From: Pseudomonas cremoricolorata DSM 17059 = NBRC 16634
GTDB taxonomy: Bacteria; Pseudomonadota; Gammaproteobacteria; Pseudomonadales; Pseudomonadaceae
NCBI RefSeq assembly: GCF_000425745.1
Contig: NZ_AUEA01000018.1
Span: forward strand, 1-64,000
DNA length: 64,000 nt
Direction: 5' to 3'
The notes under the pieces were generated by a model. The model made no database searches. It had not been told where the DNA came from and saw nothing but the letters and a program-made list of their open reading frames with translations. Each line of letters begins with the position of its first letter. Within the stretch, counting starts at the first letter, position 1. This document shows positions 9,222 to 17,586 of this stretch, one piece after another. The position numbers and the translations under genes were made by a program.

Positions 9222-9420
9222 TGGGGCGGCCAGCGCACGGCAACGGGGCATTCGGGAACGCTGCGCCGTCGCTGTCACCAAAAGTTGGCAACGGTGCGCG
9301 TGGCGTGTCCTACGCTGAGCTGATCGCGCGCACCCACCACCCTCGATATTTGCTCGCCAGAGGCTCTAGCAAGGGGCTGCCTGAAGGCCAGTGGCCATTA
9401 TCGGCCGGGGTGCGCTGATG

Positions 9421-9436
9421 TGGCACGAATATGGCT
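9421..9436 (+). promoter_or_regulatory. Candidate sigma-54 (-24/-12) promoter
   Basis: TGGCACGAATATGGCT fits the sigma-54 consensus TGGCACG-N4-TTGC, with the invariant GG (9422-9423) and GC (9434-9435) exactly ten bases apart and a single mismatch. The AraC-type start codon at 9477 is 41 bases downstream, so transcription would begin about 30 bases before it. No enhancer-binding-protein site is obvious in the short upstream region. Confidence 0.5.
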
Positions 9437-9476
9437 ACTGATTCACTGGAAAATTCTAATAATCGAGTACCTTGCC

Positions 9477-10415
9477 ATGCACTGTTCAAGCGCCCATTTC
9501 GATGATGTCCACCTGCATGCCGGCGCCATTGTTGGCTGGCAGCAGACCTACGATCAGTTGAGCGAGGGACACCCGCACACCTTCCTGCGCCACGTCACGG
9601 GCGAGCGCTTCCAGCTCTTTCAGGAAACCCTCGATACCCGTGTGGTGCAGCGCGGCAAAGCGCCAGAGGGCCGTTTGTGCCTGGCCATCCCCCTGGGGCA
9701 GGAGCGCAGCGGCATGTTCCAGGGGCAGAACCTGGGCAGCGAACAGGTCGCGCTGTTGCGCGGCGGCGAGACATTTTTCGTCCAGGCCGAGGCGGGCATG
9801 CGCCTGCTGGCGATCACCGTCGACCTGGCGCGCTTTGCCCGCGTGGCTGCCTTCGAATTGAGCGACGAGCAGTTGCATCGCCTGGGCCACAGCACCCGGC
9901 TGCAAGTGCCTGCCGCGCAGTTACAGCAGGCGACCCAGCGCTTGCAGCGCCTGCTCGAGGTGCACGACCACCCGCTCGATGAGCGCTGGGTCGAGCAGCA
10001 GGTGCTGGAGGCCTTGCTCGATGTGCTGGGGCAGGCCGACGACATCAGCCGCCGGCGCAGCGGCAACAAGGCGGTGGGCTCGTACCTGGTGCGCCGTTGC
10101 CAGGAACTGGTGATGGCCCAGGCCGATGAGCCGCTGGGCATTCTTGAGCTGTGCGAGCAATTGAAGGTCAGCCGCCGCACCCTGCAAAGCGCCTTTCACG
10201 ACGCCACCGGCATGCGTCCAGTGGAGTACCTGCGAGCGGTGCGCCTGAACGAAGCGCGGCGCCGCCTGCGCGACCGGCCGGCGCCGGACACCAGCGTCTC
10301 GCGGATCGCCAACGACCTGGGTTTCACCCACCTCAGCCATTTCGCAGTGCAGTACAAGCGCCTGTTCGGTGAGCGGCCATCGCACACCCTTGGCGCGGCG
10401 GTTGGGGCGCACTGA
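9477..10415 (+). CDS. AraC-family transcriptional regulator
   Basis: A 312-residue protein. The C-terminal part (about residues 205-305) is an AraC double helix-turn-helix: LGILELCEQLKVSRRTLQSAFHDATG, then a second helix pair ending DLGFTHLSHFAVQYKRLFGERP. The N-terminal half is a cupin-like ligand domain without a close named match; the overall pattern recalls EutR-type regulators. The start is the ATG at 9477, downstream of a sigma-54-like promoter. Its position between the aldehyde dehydrogenase and the amine-oxidation genes suggests that it controls one or both. A hairpin follows at 10450-10469. Confidence 0.78.
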   Translation: MHCSSAHFDDVHLHAGAIVGWQQTYDQLSEGHPHTFLRHVTGERFQLFQETLDTRVVQRGKAPEGRLCLAIPLGQERSGMFQGQNLGSEQVALLRGGETFFVQAEAGMRLLAITVDLARFARVAAFELSDEQLHRLGHSTRLQVPAAQLQQATQRLQRLLEVHDHPLDERWVEQQVLEALLDVLGQADDISRRRSGNKAVGSYLVRRCQELVMAQADEPLGILELCEQLKVSRRTLQSAFHDATGMRPVEYLRAVRLNEARRRLRDRPAPDTSVSRIANDLGFTHLSHFAVQYKRLFGERPSHTLGAAVGAH

Positions 10416-10449
10416 TTCAAGGGTCGCCCGCCACGCCTGAAGCATAAGC

Positions 10450-10469
10450 GGGGCGTTGATCAACGCCCC
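10450..10469 (+). terminator. Hairpin terminator candidate after the AraC gene
   Basis: GGGGCGTT-GATC-AACGCCCC forms a perfect 8-bp stem with a four-base loop, 35 bases after the regulator stop. No T-run follows, so a Rho-independent role is plausible but not certain. Confidence 0.5.
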
Positions 10470-10680
10470 TGCGTTATCGATTGACCTGCAAGTAACCCCT
10501 CTTACCCCTCGCCATGCACTGTTGCCGATTCGGGATAGCTGGTTATCGGCCCGCTCCTTATCATCGATCACAGTCCTTCAATAAGTCGCCTGGCGCGACC
10601 GATTGAAACGGGTCGTCAAAGAACAGGCCTTCATTCCATAACGGCCTTTCTATTTTCCGAAGTTCGGAGCCTGGCTGAGC

Positions 10681-11820
10681 ATGAATCATAATACTAAGAT
10701 CGACTTCATCTACTTGTCCGAACAGGACATGATCCGCGCCGGCGTTACCGACATGCTCGGCTGCGTCAATACCATGGAAGAGATGTTTGGCCTGTTGTAC
10801 CACGGTGATTACCGCATGGCCGGGCCGAATAACGATTCCCACGGCGCGATGGTCATCTTCCCCGAGAATTCGCCATTTCCCAACATGCCCAAGCCCACCG
10901 CCGACCGGCGCATGATGGCCATGCCGGCGTACCTGGGCGGCAACTTCTGCACCGCCGGGGTGAAGTGGTATGGCTCGAACATCGCCAACCGCGAGAAAGG
11001 CCTGCCGCGCTCGATTCTGATGTTCACCCTCAATGACCCGGACACCGGCGCACCGCTGGCGCACATGTCGGCCAACCTGCTGTCGGCCTACCGCACCGGC
11101 GCCATTCCAGGGGTCGGCGCGCGGCACCTGGCGCGCAAGGACTCACGCGTCATCGGCCTGCTCGGCCCAGGGGTGATGGGCAAGACCACCGTGGCCGCGT
11201 TCATGGCCGTGTGCCCGAACATCGACACGCTGAAGATCAAGGGCCGTGGCGCGCACAACCTGAACAACTTCGTCGAGTGGGTCAAACAGACCTACCCGCA
11301 GATCACCACGGTGACGGTGGTCGACAGCATCGAGGCAGTGGTGCGCGATTCCGACCTGGTGACCTTCTGCAACTCGTGCGCCACCGGCGACGTCAGCCAG
11401 TACCCGATGATCGAACGTGCCTGGGTCAAGCCCGGCGCTTTCCTGGCCATGCCCGCCGCCACCAACATGGACGAGGGCATGGAGCAGGACGACGTGCGCA
11501 AGGTGGTCGACAACACCGGCCTGTACCAGGCCTGGCATGAAGAACTGCCCAAACCCGGCCACCAGCATGTGCCGCTGCTGGGGGTGCGTTTCCTCGACAT
11601 GATCGATGAAGGCAAGTTGCGCCTCGAGCAAATCGAAGACCTCGGCAAGATCATTGCCGGTGAGGCGCCTGCGCGCACTAACGATGAAGAAATCATCGTG
11701 CTGTCGGTGGGCGGCATGCCGGTCGAAGATGTTGCCTGGGGCACCATCATTTATCGCAACGCCGTGGCGCAGAACATTGGCGTGAAGTTGAACTTGTGGG
11801 ACGTACCGGCGCTGAGCTGA
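10681..11820 (+). CDS. Ornithine cyclodeaminase-family protein (tyramine oxidase subunit B type)
   Basis: A 379-residue member of the ornithine cyclodeaminase/mu-crystallin family, with a Rossmann motif LGPGVMG at residues 161-167 and the family substrate lysine region VKWYGSN. Homologues of this longer subgroup are annotated as tyramine oxidase subunit B in Pseudomonas. It would bind NAD(P) and act on an amine or imine. It starts a three-gene set with RidA (27 bases on) and a FAD amine oxidoreductase. The combination of imine-handling RidA and an amine oxidase points to oxidative deamination of an amine, probably an arylethylamine given the adjacent FeaR/FeaB genes. The exact substrate is inferred. 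Confidence 0.75.
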   Translation: MNHNTKIDFIYLSEQDMIRAGVTDMLGCVNTMEEMFGLLYHGDYRMAGPNNDSHGAMVIFPENSPFPNMPKPTADRRMMAMPAYLGGNFCTAGVKWYGSNIANREKGLPRSILMFTLNDPDTGAPLAHMSANLLSAYRTGAIPGVGARHLARKDSRVIGLLGPGVMGKTTVAAFMAVCPNIDTLKIKGRGAHNLNNFVEWVKQTYPQITTVTVVDSIEAVVRDSDLVTFCNSCATGDVSQYPMIERAWVKPGAFLAMPAATNMDEGMEQDDVRKVVDNTGLYQAWHEELPKPGHQHVPLLGVRFLDMIDEGKLRLEQIEDLGKIIAGEAPARTNDEEIIVLSVGGMPVEDVAWGTIIYRNAVAQNIGVKLNLWDVPALS

Positions 11821-11847
11821 GTGCGACATTGATCAAGGAGTTATTTC

Positions 11848-12270
11848 GTGACTGACATCATCAAAGTTAAAACCGGTTCCAAGTACGAAGAGATGGGAAG
11901 TTACTCGCGACTGGTCGCGGTGGATAATTGGATTCATGTGTCCAATACCGCTGGCCGTGATCCGCAGACCAAGGAAATCTCCGACGACCTGATCGAGCAG
12001 ACCCACCAGGTGTTCGCCAATATCGAGGCGGCACTGGCGGCAGTCGACGCCAGCCTGGCCGATGTGGTGTGTTCGCGGGTGTTCATCCAGAACCCGGCCG
12101 ATGTGGCCCAGGTGATGGGCGTGGTCGGTGAGAAATTCCGTGGCATCGACCCGGCCAGCACGGTGACCTGCCCGCCGCTGGGTTCGACGGTGTACAAGGT
12201 CGAGCTGGAAGTCACCGCCTACCGCGGTGCCGGACGCGCCAACATCACCCGCATCAACCTGGGCCAGTAA
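11848..12270 (+). CDS. RidA/YjgF-family reactive imine deaminase
   Basis: A 140-residue RidA-superfamily protein starting at GTG (11848) with AAGGAG eight bases upstream. YSRLVAVDNWIHVSNTAG and the CPPLGS segment near the C-terminus are family features; the C-terminal YRGAGRANITRINLGQ is unlike housekeeping RidA, whose usual tail holds the active-site Arg-Glu pair, so this is an operon-specific paralogue. It would speed release of ammonia from the imine made by the flanking amine oxidoreductase. It sits between that enzyme and the cyclodeaminase-like gene. Confidence 0.85.
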   Translation: MTDIIKVKTGSKYEEMGSYSRLVAVDNWIHVSNTAGRDPQTKEISDDLIEQTHQVFANIEAALAAVDASLADVVCSRVFIQNPADVAQVMGVVGEKFRGIDPASTVTCPPLGSTVYKVELEVTAYRGAGRANITRINLGQ

Positions 12271-12313
12271 GGCTGGCCCGGCGTCTTTTCTTCTCCTGCA
12301 TCGAGTTCAGCCC

Positions 12314-13609
12314 ATGGCCCCGACCATCGCCCCCGTACATACCTCCCAACAGCTGCCGCGCGAGACCACGGTGGTGATCATCGGCGGCGGCATCATCGGG
12401 CTGACTGCGGCCCTGGCGCTGAGCGAGCGCGGTATCCCGGTGGTGGTGCTGGAAAAAGGCCGCATCGCCGCCGAGCAGTCATCGCGCAACCTGGGCTGGA
12501 TTCGCAAGACCAGCCGCCACAGCCACGACATTCCCCTGGCCCAGGCCGCCGACCGGTTGTGGGCAGGCATGCCGGAGCGGGTCGGCGCCGATGTCGGCTA
12601 CCGCCAGGCAGGGATCATGTTCGTTGCCCGCAACAGCGCGCAGATGGCCATGCACGAGGGCTGGATGCAAAGTGTTGGCGGGCTCGATCTGGATTCGCGA
12701 CTGCTCAGCCGCCGCGAAATCGAACAGCTGGTGCCCGGTGGCCGCGAGCCGTGGGTCGGCGGCATCTACACCGGCTCCGACGGCCGCGCCGAACCGACCC
12801 TTGCCTCAAGCGCCATTGCCGCTGCGGCCATGGCCAAGGGCGCGGTCATCATCGAGCAGTGCGCGGTGCGTGCGCTGGTGCGCTCGGCGGGGCAGGTCAG
12901 TGGCGTGCTCACCGAGGCCGGTGAAGTGCGCTGCAGCCAGGTGCTGCTGGCCGGTGGTCTGTGGTCGCGGCGCTTTCTTGGCAACGAAGGCGTGAGCCTG
13001 CCTACCTTGCCGCTGATCTGCTCGGTGATGCGCACAGCACCGATGGCCGGGCCGACCGAGATCGCTGTCGGTGCCCCGGACTTTTCCTTCCGCAAGCACA
13101 AGGATGGCGGCTTCATCGTCACCCAGCGCGGCGCTTTGGATGCCTCGCTGACCCTCGATCACTTCCTGCTGGCGCCCAAGTACATGCCCGCGCTGCGTGC
13201 CCAGCGCAGTTTCCTGCGTGTGGGCGTGGGGCGCGACCTGTTCGCCGACCTGGCCCTGGCGCGACGCTGGCGGGGCGATCAGGTGTCGCCGTTCGAGAAG
13301 GTGCGCATCAAAGACCCGCAGGCCAACCCCAAGCTCAACGACGAAGCCTTGCGCAACCTGCGCGCCGCCTGGCCGGTGTTCGAGCAGGCGACAGTCGAGC
13401 AGGCCTGGGCTGGCACCATCGATATCACCCCCGATTCCAACCCGGTGATCGGCCCGGTCGCGGCAATTCCCGGGCTGACCGTGGCCACCGGCTTCTCCGG
13501 CCACGGCTTCGGCACCTCACCGGCTGCCGGGCAACTGGCCGCAGATCTGGTGTCCGGGCAGACGCCGATCATCGATCCTGCGCCATATCACTTCGACCGT
13601 TTCGTCTGA
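12314..13609 (+). CDS. FAD-dependent amine/D-amino-acid oxidoreductase (DadA-like)
   Basis: A 431-residue flavoprotein. The FAD-binding motif IIGGGIIG (residues 22-29) is followed by an acidic residue ending the second strand (VVLEKG), and the C-terminal part has TPDSNPVIGPVA and GFSGHGFGTSPAAG, as in DadA/glycine-oxidase-type proteins. It probably oxidises a primary or secondary amine to an imine on the cytoplasmic side. The preceding RidA and cyclodeaminase-like proteins support that role, and it is the likely catalytic partner of the 'tyramine oxidase subunit B' gene. The start at 12314 is 43 bases after the RidA stop. The operon ends here, against a convergent gene. Confidence 0.82.
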   Translation: MAPTIAPVHTSQQLPRETTVVIIGGGIIGLTAALALSERGIPVVVLEKGRIAAEQSSRNLGWIRKTSRHSHDIPLAQAADRLWAGMPERVGADVGYRQAGIMFVARNSAQMAMHEGWMQSVGGLDLDSRLLSRREIEQLVPGGREPWVGGIYTGSDGRAEPTLASSAIAAAAMAKGAVIIEQCAVRALVRSAGQVSGVLTEAGEVRCSQVLLAGGLWSRRFLGNEGVSLPTLPLICSVMRTAPMAGPTEIAVGAPDFSFRKHKDGGFIVTQRGALDASLTLDHFLLAPKYMPALRAQRSFLRVGVGRDLFADLALARRWRGDQVSPFEKVRIKDPQANPKLNDEALRNLRAAWPVFEQATVEQAWAGTIDITPDSNPVIGPVAAIPGLTVATGFSGHGFGTSPAAGQLAADLVSGQTPIIDPAPYHFDRFV

Positions 13610-13615
13610 ACCGGC

Positions 13616-14419
13616 TCAGGCCTTCTGCGCGACCAGGGTGTAGCACATTGGCACTTGCCGTTCGCCACCCTGTTCGTACAGATCGTAGAGGTCCTCGCGG
13701 TTGGAGTGGGCGTACTCCTCGAAGCCGCGCACGTGCAGCCCCGCAGCCACAAGCCCGTTGAATAGCTCACCGAGGGTGTACAGATGCCAGTACGAGGGCA
13801 GGCCTATGGCCTGGCCTTGTCCCTCGTAGACAATGGCGCCGTCCTCGATCAGTGGCTCGCGCTGGAAGTACGAACGGGCCACCTGCCAAGGGTCGGCGGC
13901 GCTGGGTTCGAACACTTCCAGGAACGGGTGGGTTTCGTAGATCACCAGATGCCCGCCCGGCACCAGGGTGCTGGCGACATGGCGCAGGAACGCGCCCAGA
14001 TCCGGCATCCAGTTGAGGACGCCGATGGTGATCAACGCCACATCGAAGTGCTGCGTGAGCGGGGCCGGCAGGTGGTGAATATCCGCTTCGATGAAGGTCG
14101 GTGCATGGGGTGACAACGCGGTCAGTGCCTGCGCGTGCTCAAGGAATGCCGCCGACTGATCGACACCCACCACCTCGTGCGCACCCAGCGCGAACAGCGA
14201 CAACACCTCGCGGCCATTGTTGCAGCCCAGCTGGATGACCCGCTTGCCGCTCAGGTCGAGCTGGCTGAGCAGGGCATTGAGTGTTTCGTCCAAGCAGTTG
14301 AAGCGCTCGTTGCGCACCGCCTCGCACAGCCACTGCCAGGCGGGTGTATCGCGGTGGTGCGGGGCTGAAGCGTTCCAGGCTTCGCGGTTATGGGCAATCA
14401 CATCGTCGGTGCACGGCAT
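13616..14419 (-). CDS. SAM-dependent methyltransferase
   Basis: A 267-residue class I methyltransferase. Motif I is VIQLGCNNGREVLSL, followed by the acidic VVGVDQSAAFLEHA, and later DVALITIGVLNWMPDLGAFLRHVASTLVPGGHLVIYETHPFLEV, which is the usual post-motif region. The ATG at 14419 is chosen; a GTG four codons earlier would add MIDA, with the AGGAG overlapping it. The substrate is unknown. It is convergent with the FAD oxidoreductase (six bases between stops) and is not obviously linked to it. Confidence 0.78.
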   Translation of the reverse strand: MPCTDDVIAHNREAWNASAPHHRDTPAWQWLCEAVRNERFNCLDETLNALLSQLDLSGKRVIQLGCNNGREVLSLFALGAHEVVGVDQSAAFLEHAQALTALSPHAPTFIEADIHHLPAPLTQHFDVALITIGVLNWMPDLGAFLRHVASTLVPGGHLVIYETHPFLEVFEPSAADPWQVARSYFQREPLIEDGAIVYEGQGQAIGLPSYWHLYTLGELFNGLVAAGLHVRGFEEYAHSNREDLYDLYEQGGERQVPMCYTLVAQKA

Positions 14420-14592
14420 GGCGTCGATCACTCCTGTTGATCCGGCGTTGGGGGACGCGGCGATAGTGGCGAGCGAACCTCATTCCTGCAAGGGCCCGGC
14501 GCAGGCATTAGTTAAGTACCCGGTCCAGCCTGAGGGGCTTCCCTAGAGTGACGCCGGCCACTTCCGGCCGTTTTTCTCTGGAGCCATCCCAC

Positions 14593-15579
14593 ATGGACAC
14601 TCTCTATCCCTTCAGCGACAGCGATGTCACCCAAGCTTTTGAAACCTTGGCTGCCACGCTGTTCGACACCACCCGTGACACCGACTGCGACACCTGCCCG
14701 CCAGCGCCCAAGCTGCTGATCGTTGCCGGCGCGCAGGGCTCGGGCAAGACCTACCTGCTGGAGAACAGCTTGCTGCCCAGCGGCCGCTACGACAACTACG
14801 TGCGCCTGTACCTGTCGGCGTTCCGCGAACTGCACCCGCACTACGCAGCGATGCAGGCGCACGGCACGCTGCATGTCTACGAGCACACCGAGGCGTTCGT
14901 CTGGGCGCTGGGCGGGCGGGTGTTTCAGCATGCCTTCGACAACCACTTCAACATCATCATGGAAAGCGCGTTGGACAGCCCGTTGTTCGCGCAATTTCCC
15001 CCCGCTGCGGTGGAGCAGGGCTATCAGTTCGAGGTGCACATGATCGCCTGCCAGAAGGCCTTCAGCCATTGGTCGACCCTGGACCGCTGCATCAAGAGCC
15101 TGGCCCGTGACGAGCTGGAGCGTTTCGTGCCGCTGTCGAGCATCGAGGCCTCGCAGCTCAACGCCCGGGCCATCCTCGATGCCTTCGAAAACGCCTGCCT
15201 GCAAGTGCCCGGCTCGCAGATCACCCTCTACCATCGCGGTTTCGACACCGAACTGCAGAGCCAGCCGCTGTGCCACAGCCGCTGCCTTAACCCCAGCGAA
15301 CTGCTGCCGCAGGCCGATTACCGGGGTGTGCCATTCATCACCTTGCCGCAGCTCAACCCGTCCTTCGAGATTCGCCGCGACCCGCAGGCCAATGCACCGT
15401 GCAGCTACCTGCAATATGCCCAGGTGGTGCATGCCGGCATCATCGAGGCGGCGCAGCGCCAGCATATGGTGCAGGCCTGCTGCAACAGCCTGGCGCGTGC
15501 CCAGGCGCAGATGCCCAAGGTGCCGGCGTCGGTATTTCGTGAGTTGAGCCTGTACGTGCTCACCTATGTGTACCCGTAA
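14593..15579 (+). CDS. Zeta-toxin-like P-loop NTPase
   Basis: A 328-residue protein with a Walker A motif GAQGSGKT at residues 46-53 and a layout like zeta-toxin/PezT kinases, which phosphorylate UDP-N-acetylglucosamine. The region after the P-loop (NYVRLYLSAFRELHPHYAAM and the later FNIIMESAL) fits the zeta pattern of an acidic helix and a conserved ESAL strand. There is no small antitoxin-like gene on either side, so it is an orphan, possibly a self-regulated or housekeeping kinase. Upstream and downstream genes face away or are separated by hairpin sequence, so it is probably a single-gene unit. Confidence 0.7.
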   Translation: MDTLYPFSDSDVTQAFETLAATLFDTTRDTDCDTCPPAPKLLIVAGAQGSGKTYLLENSLLPSGRYDNYVRLYLSAFRELHPHYAAMQAHGTLHVYEHTEAFVWALGGRVFQHAFDNHFNIIMESALDSPLFAQFPPAAVEQGYQFEVHMIACQKAFSHWSTLDRCIKSLARDELERFVPLSSIEASQLNARAILDAFENACLQVPGSQITLYHRGFDTELQSQPLCHSRCLNPSELLPQADYRGVPFITLPQLNPSFEIRRDPQANAPCSYLQYAQVVHAGIIEAAQRQHMVQACCNSLARAQAQMPKVPASVFRELSLYVLTYVYP

Positions 15580-15602
15580 GCGCTGGGCAATCGAGCCAAT
15601 CG

Positions 15603-15646
15603 CAGGTTGGCGAGTCGGGTGCCTGGCGCCGCGGCTCGCCAACCTG
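15603..15646 (+). terminator. Long-stem inverted repeat after the zeta-like gene
   Basis: CAGGTTGGCGAG (15603-15614) and CTCGCCAACCTG (15635-15646) are perfect 12-base complements around a 20-base loop that itself contains GGCGCC. It starts 24 bases after the zeta-like stop and probably ends that transcript; there is no clean T-run. Confidence 0.45.
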
Positions 15647-15745
15647 GGGAAATTTCTCTGAACACCCCATCGCCATGCCCGGTCACAACCTCCACGTACC
15701 CGTTTTACACACACACCGCACACGCAGCTACCGAGGATCTGGGCC

Positions 15746-17539
15746 ATGACCACCACCGTAGGCGACTTCCTGATCGAGCGACTCAGCCAGTGGGGTGTCA
15801 CGCGCATCTTTGGCTACCCGGGCGACGGCATCAATGGGGTGTTCGGCGCCATGCGCCGAGCGCCGGGCAAGATCGAGTTCGTGCAATGCCGACACGAGGA
15901 AATGGCCGCGTTCATGGCCAGCGCCCATGCCAAGTTCACCGGTGAGCTGGGGGTGTGCATCGCCACCTCCGGGCCAGGTGCCTCGCACCTGCTCACCGGC
16001 CTGTATGACGCGCGCATGGACCACATGCCGGTGCTGGCGATTGCCGGGCAACAGGCGCGCACCGCCATCGGCGGCCATTACCAGCAAGAGCTGGACTTGC
16101 TGTCGATGTTCAAGGATGTCTCCGGGGCCTTCGTGCAACAGGCCTCTGAGGTGTCGCAGGTGCGCCACCTGCTCGACCGCGCGGTGCGCATCGCCATCGG
16201 CGAGCGCCGCGTCACCACTTTGATTCTGCCCAACGACCTGCAAGACCTGCCCTACGAAGAACCCGCCCGCGCCCACGGCACGGTGCATTCCGGGGTGGGC
16301 TACAGCCGGCCGAAAACCGTGCCCTACGAGCACGACCTGGAGCGCGCCGCGCAGGTGCTCAACGAGGGCAAGCGGGTGGCGATTCTGGTCGGTGCCGGGG
16401 CCTTGGGCGCCAGCGAGCAGGTGCGCGCCATTGCCGAAAAGCTCGGAGCCGGGGTGGCCAAGGCGTTGCTGGGCAAGGCGGTGCTGCCCGATGACCTGCC
16501 GTGGGTCACCGGCAGCATCGGCCTGCTCGGCACCGAGCCGAGCTACCAGTTGATGGAAGAGTGCGACACCCTGCTGATGATCGGCTCGGGCTTCCCCTAT
16601 GCCGAATTCCTGCCCAAGGAAGGCCAGGCCCGAGGCGTTCAGATCGACATCAGCCCAGGCATGCTCAGCCTGCGTTACCCGATGGAGGTGTGCCTGGCCG
16701 GTGACGCCGCCGACACCTTGAGCGCCTTGCTGCCGCTGATCGAGCGCAAGGCCGAGCGCAAGTGGCAGCAGAAGGTCGAACGCTGGCATGCGGCCTGGGA
16801 CAAGAAACTGCACAAGCGCGCGCTGACCAGCGCTGACCCGATCAACCCGCAGCGCGTGGTGCACGAGCTGTCGGCGCAGTTGCCGGACGCCTCGATCATC
16901 ACCAGCGATTCAGGCTCGTGCGCCAACTGGTTCGCCCGCGATCTGAAAATCCGTGAAGGCATGATGTGCTCGTTGTCGGGAGGCCTGGCCTCGATGGGTG
17001 CTGCCGTGCCCTATGCCATCGCCGCCAAGTTCGCCCATCCCGAGCGGCCGGTGATCGCCCTGGTCGGTGATGGCGCGATGCAGATGGACAACCTCGCCGA
17101 GCTGATCACCGTCGCCAAGTACTGGAAGCGCTGGGGCAATGGCCGCTGGATCTGCGCGGTGTTCAACAACGAAGACCTCAATCAGGTGACCTGGGAGCAG
17201 CGGGTGATGGAGGGCGATCCGAAGTTCGCCGCCTCCCAGGACATCCCCGATGTGCCGTACCACCTGTTCGCCATTTCCATCGGCCTGAAGGGCATTTTCG
17301 TCGACCGCGAAGAAGACGTGGCCGCGGCCTGGGAGAAGGCGCTGGCCAGCGATGTGCCGGTGTTGATCGAGTTCAAGACCGACCCCAACGTTGCGCCGTT
17401 ACCGCCGCACATCAAGCTGGAACAGGCGAAAAAACTCACCTCGACCCTGCTCAAGGGCGATCCGAACGAAGCCGGGATCATCAAGCAGACGGCCAAACAG
17501 CTGCTCAGCAGTGTGTTGCCGACGAAAAAGAGCGATTGA
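15746..17539 (+). CDS. Thiamine-diphosphate-dependent enzyme (acetolactate synthase/pyruvate oxidase family)
   Basis: A 597-residue three-domain ThDP enzyme. The N-terminal Pyr domain has the catalytic Glu51 in RHEEMAAFMA and GPGASHLLTG; the central Rossmann-like domain contains VAILVGAGALGA; the C-terminal PP domain has the cofactor motif GDGAMQMDN from Gly441, closing with NNED at 474-477. It is not a clear IlvB because no regulatory subunit follows and the sequence is closer to pyruvate-oxidase/YdaP-type proteins. It could decarboxylate pyruvate or another 2-oxoacid. A hairpin terminator stands at 17549-17573. Confidence 0.8.
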   Translation: MTTTVGDFLIERLSQWGVTRIFGYPGDGINGVFGAMRRAPGKIEFVQCRHEEMAAFMASAHAKFTGELGVCIATSGPGASHLLTGLYDARMDHMPVLAIAGQQARTAIGGHYQQELDLLSMFKDVSGAFVQQASEVSQVRHLLDRAVRIAIGERRVTTLILPNDLQDLPYEEPARAHGTVHSGVGYSRPKTVPYEHDLERAAQVLNEGKRVAILVGAGALGASEQVRAIAEKLGAGVAKALLGKAVLPDDLPWVTGSIGLLGTEPSYQLMEECDTLLMIGSGFPYAEFLPKEGQARGVQIDISPGMLSLRYPMEVCLAGDAADTLSALLPLIERKAERKWQQKVERWHAAWDKKLHKRALTSADPINPQRVVHELSAQLPDASIITSDSGSCANWFARDLKIREGMMCSLSGGLASMGAAVPYAIAAKFAHPERPVIALVGDGAMQMDNLAELITVAKYWKRWGNGRWICAVFNNEDLNQVTWEQRVMEGDPKFAASQDIPDVPYHLFAISIGLKGIFVDREEDVAAAWEKALASDVPVLIEFKTDPNVAPLPPHIKLEQAKKLTSTLLKGDPNEAGIIKQTAKQLLSSVLPTKKSD

Positions 17540-17548
17540 GCTTCATTC

Positions 17549-17573
17549 AGCGCCGCTGCCTGCCAGCGGCGCT
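17549..17573. terminator. Terminator between convergent genes
   Basis: AGCGCCGCTG-CCTGC-CAGCGGCGCT is a perfect 10-bp stem with a five-base loop, ten bases after the thiamine enzyme stop and 14 before the end of the convergent hydrolase gene. It could serve both strands. Confidence 0.65.
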
Positions 17574-17586
17574 GCTGGCGCGCGCG

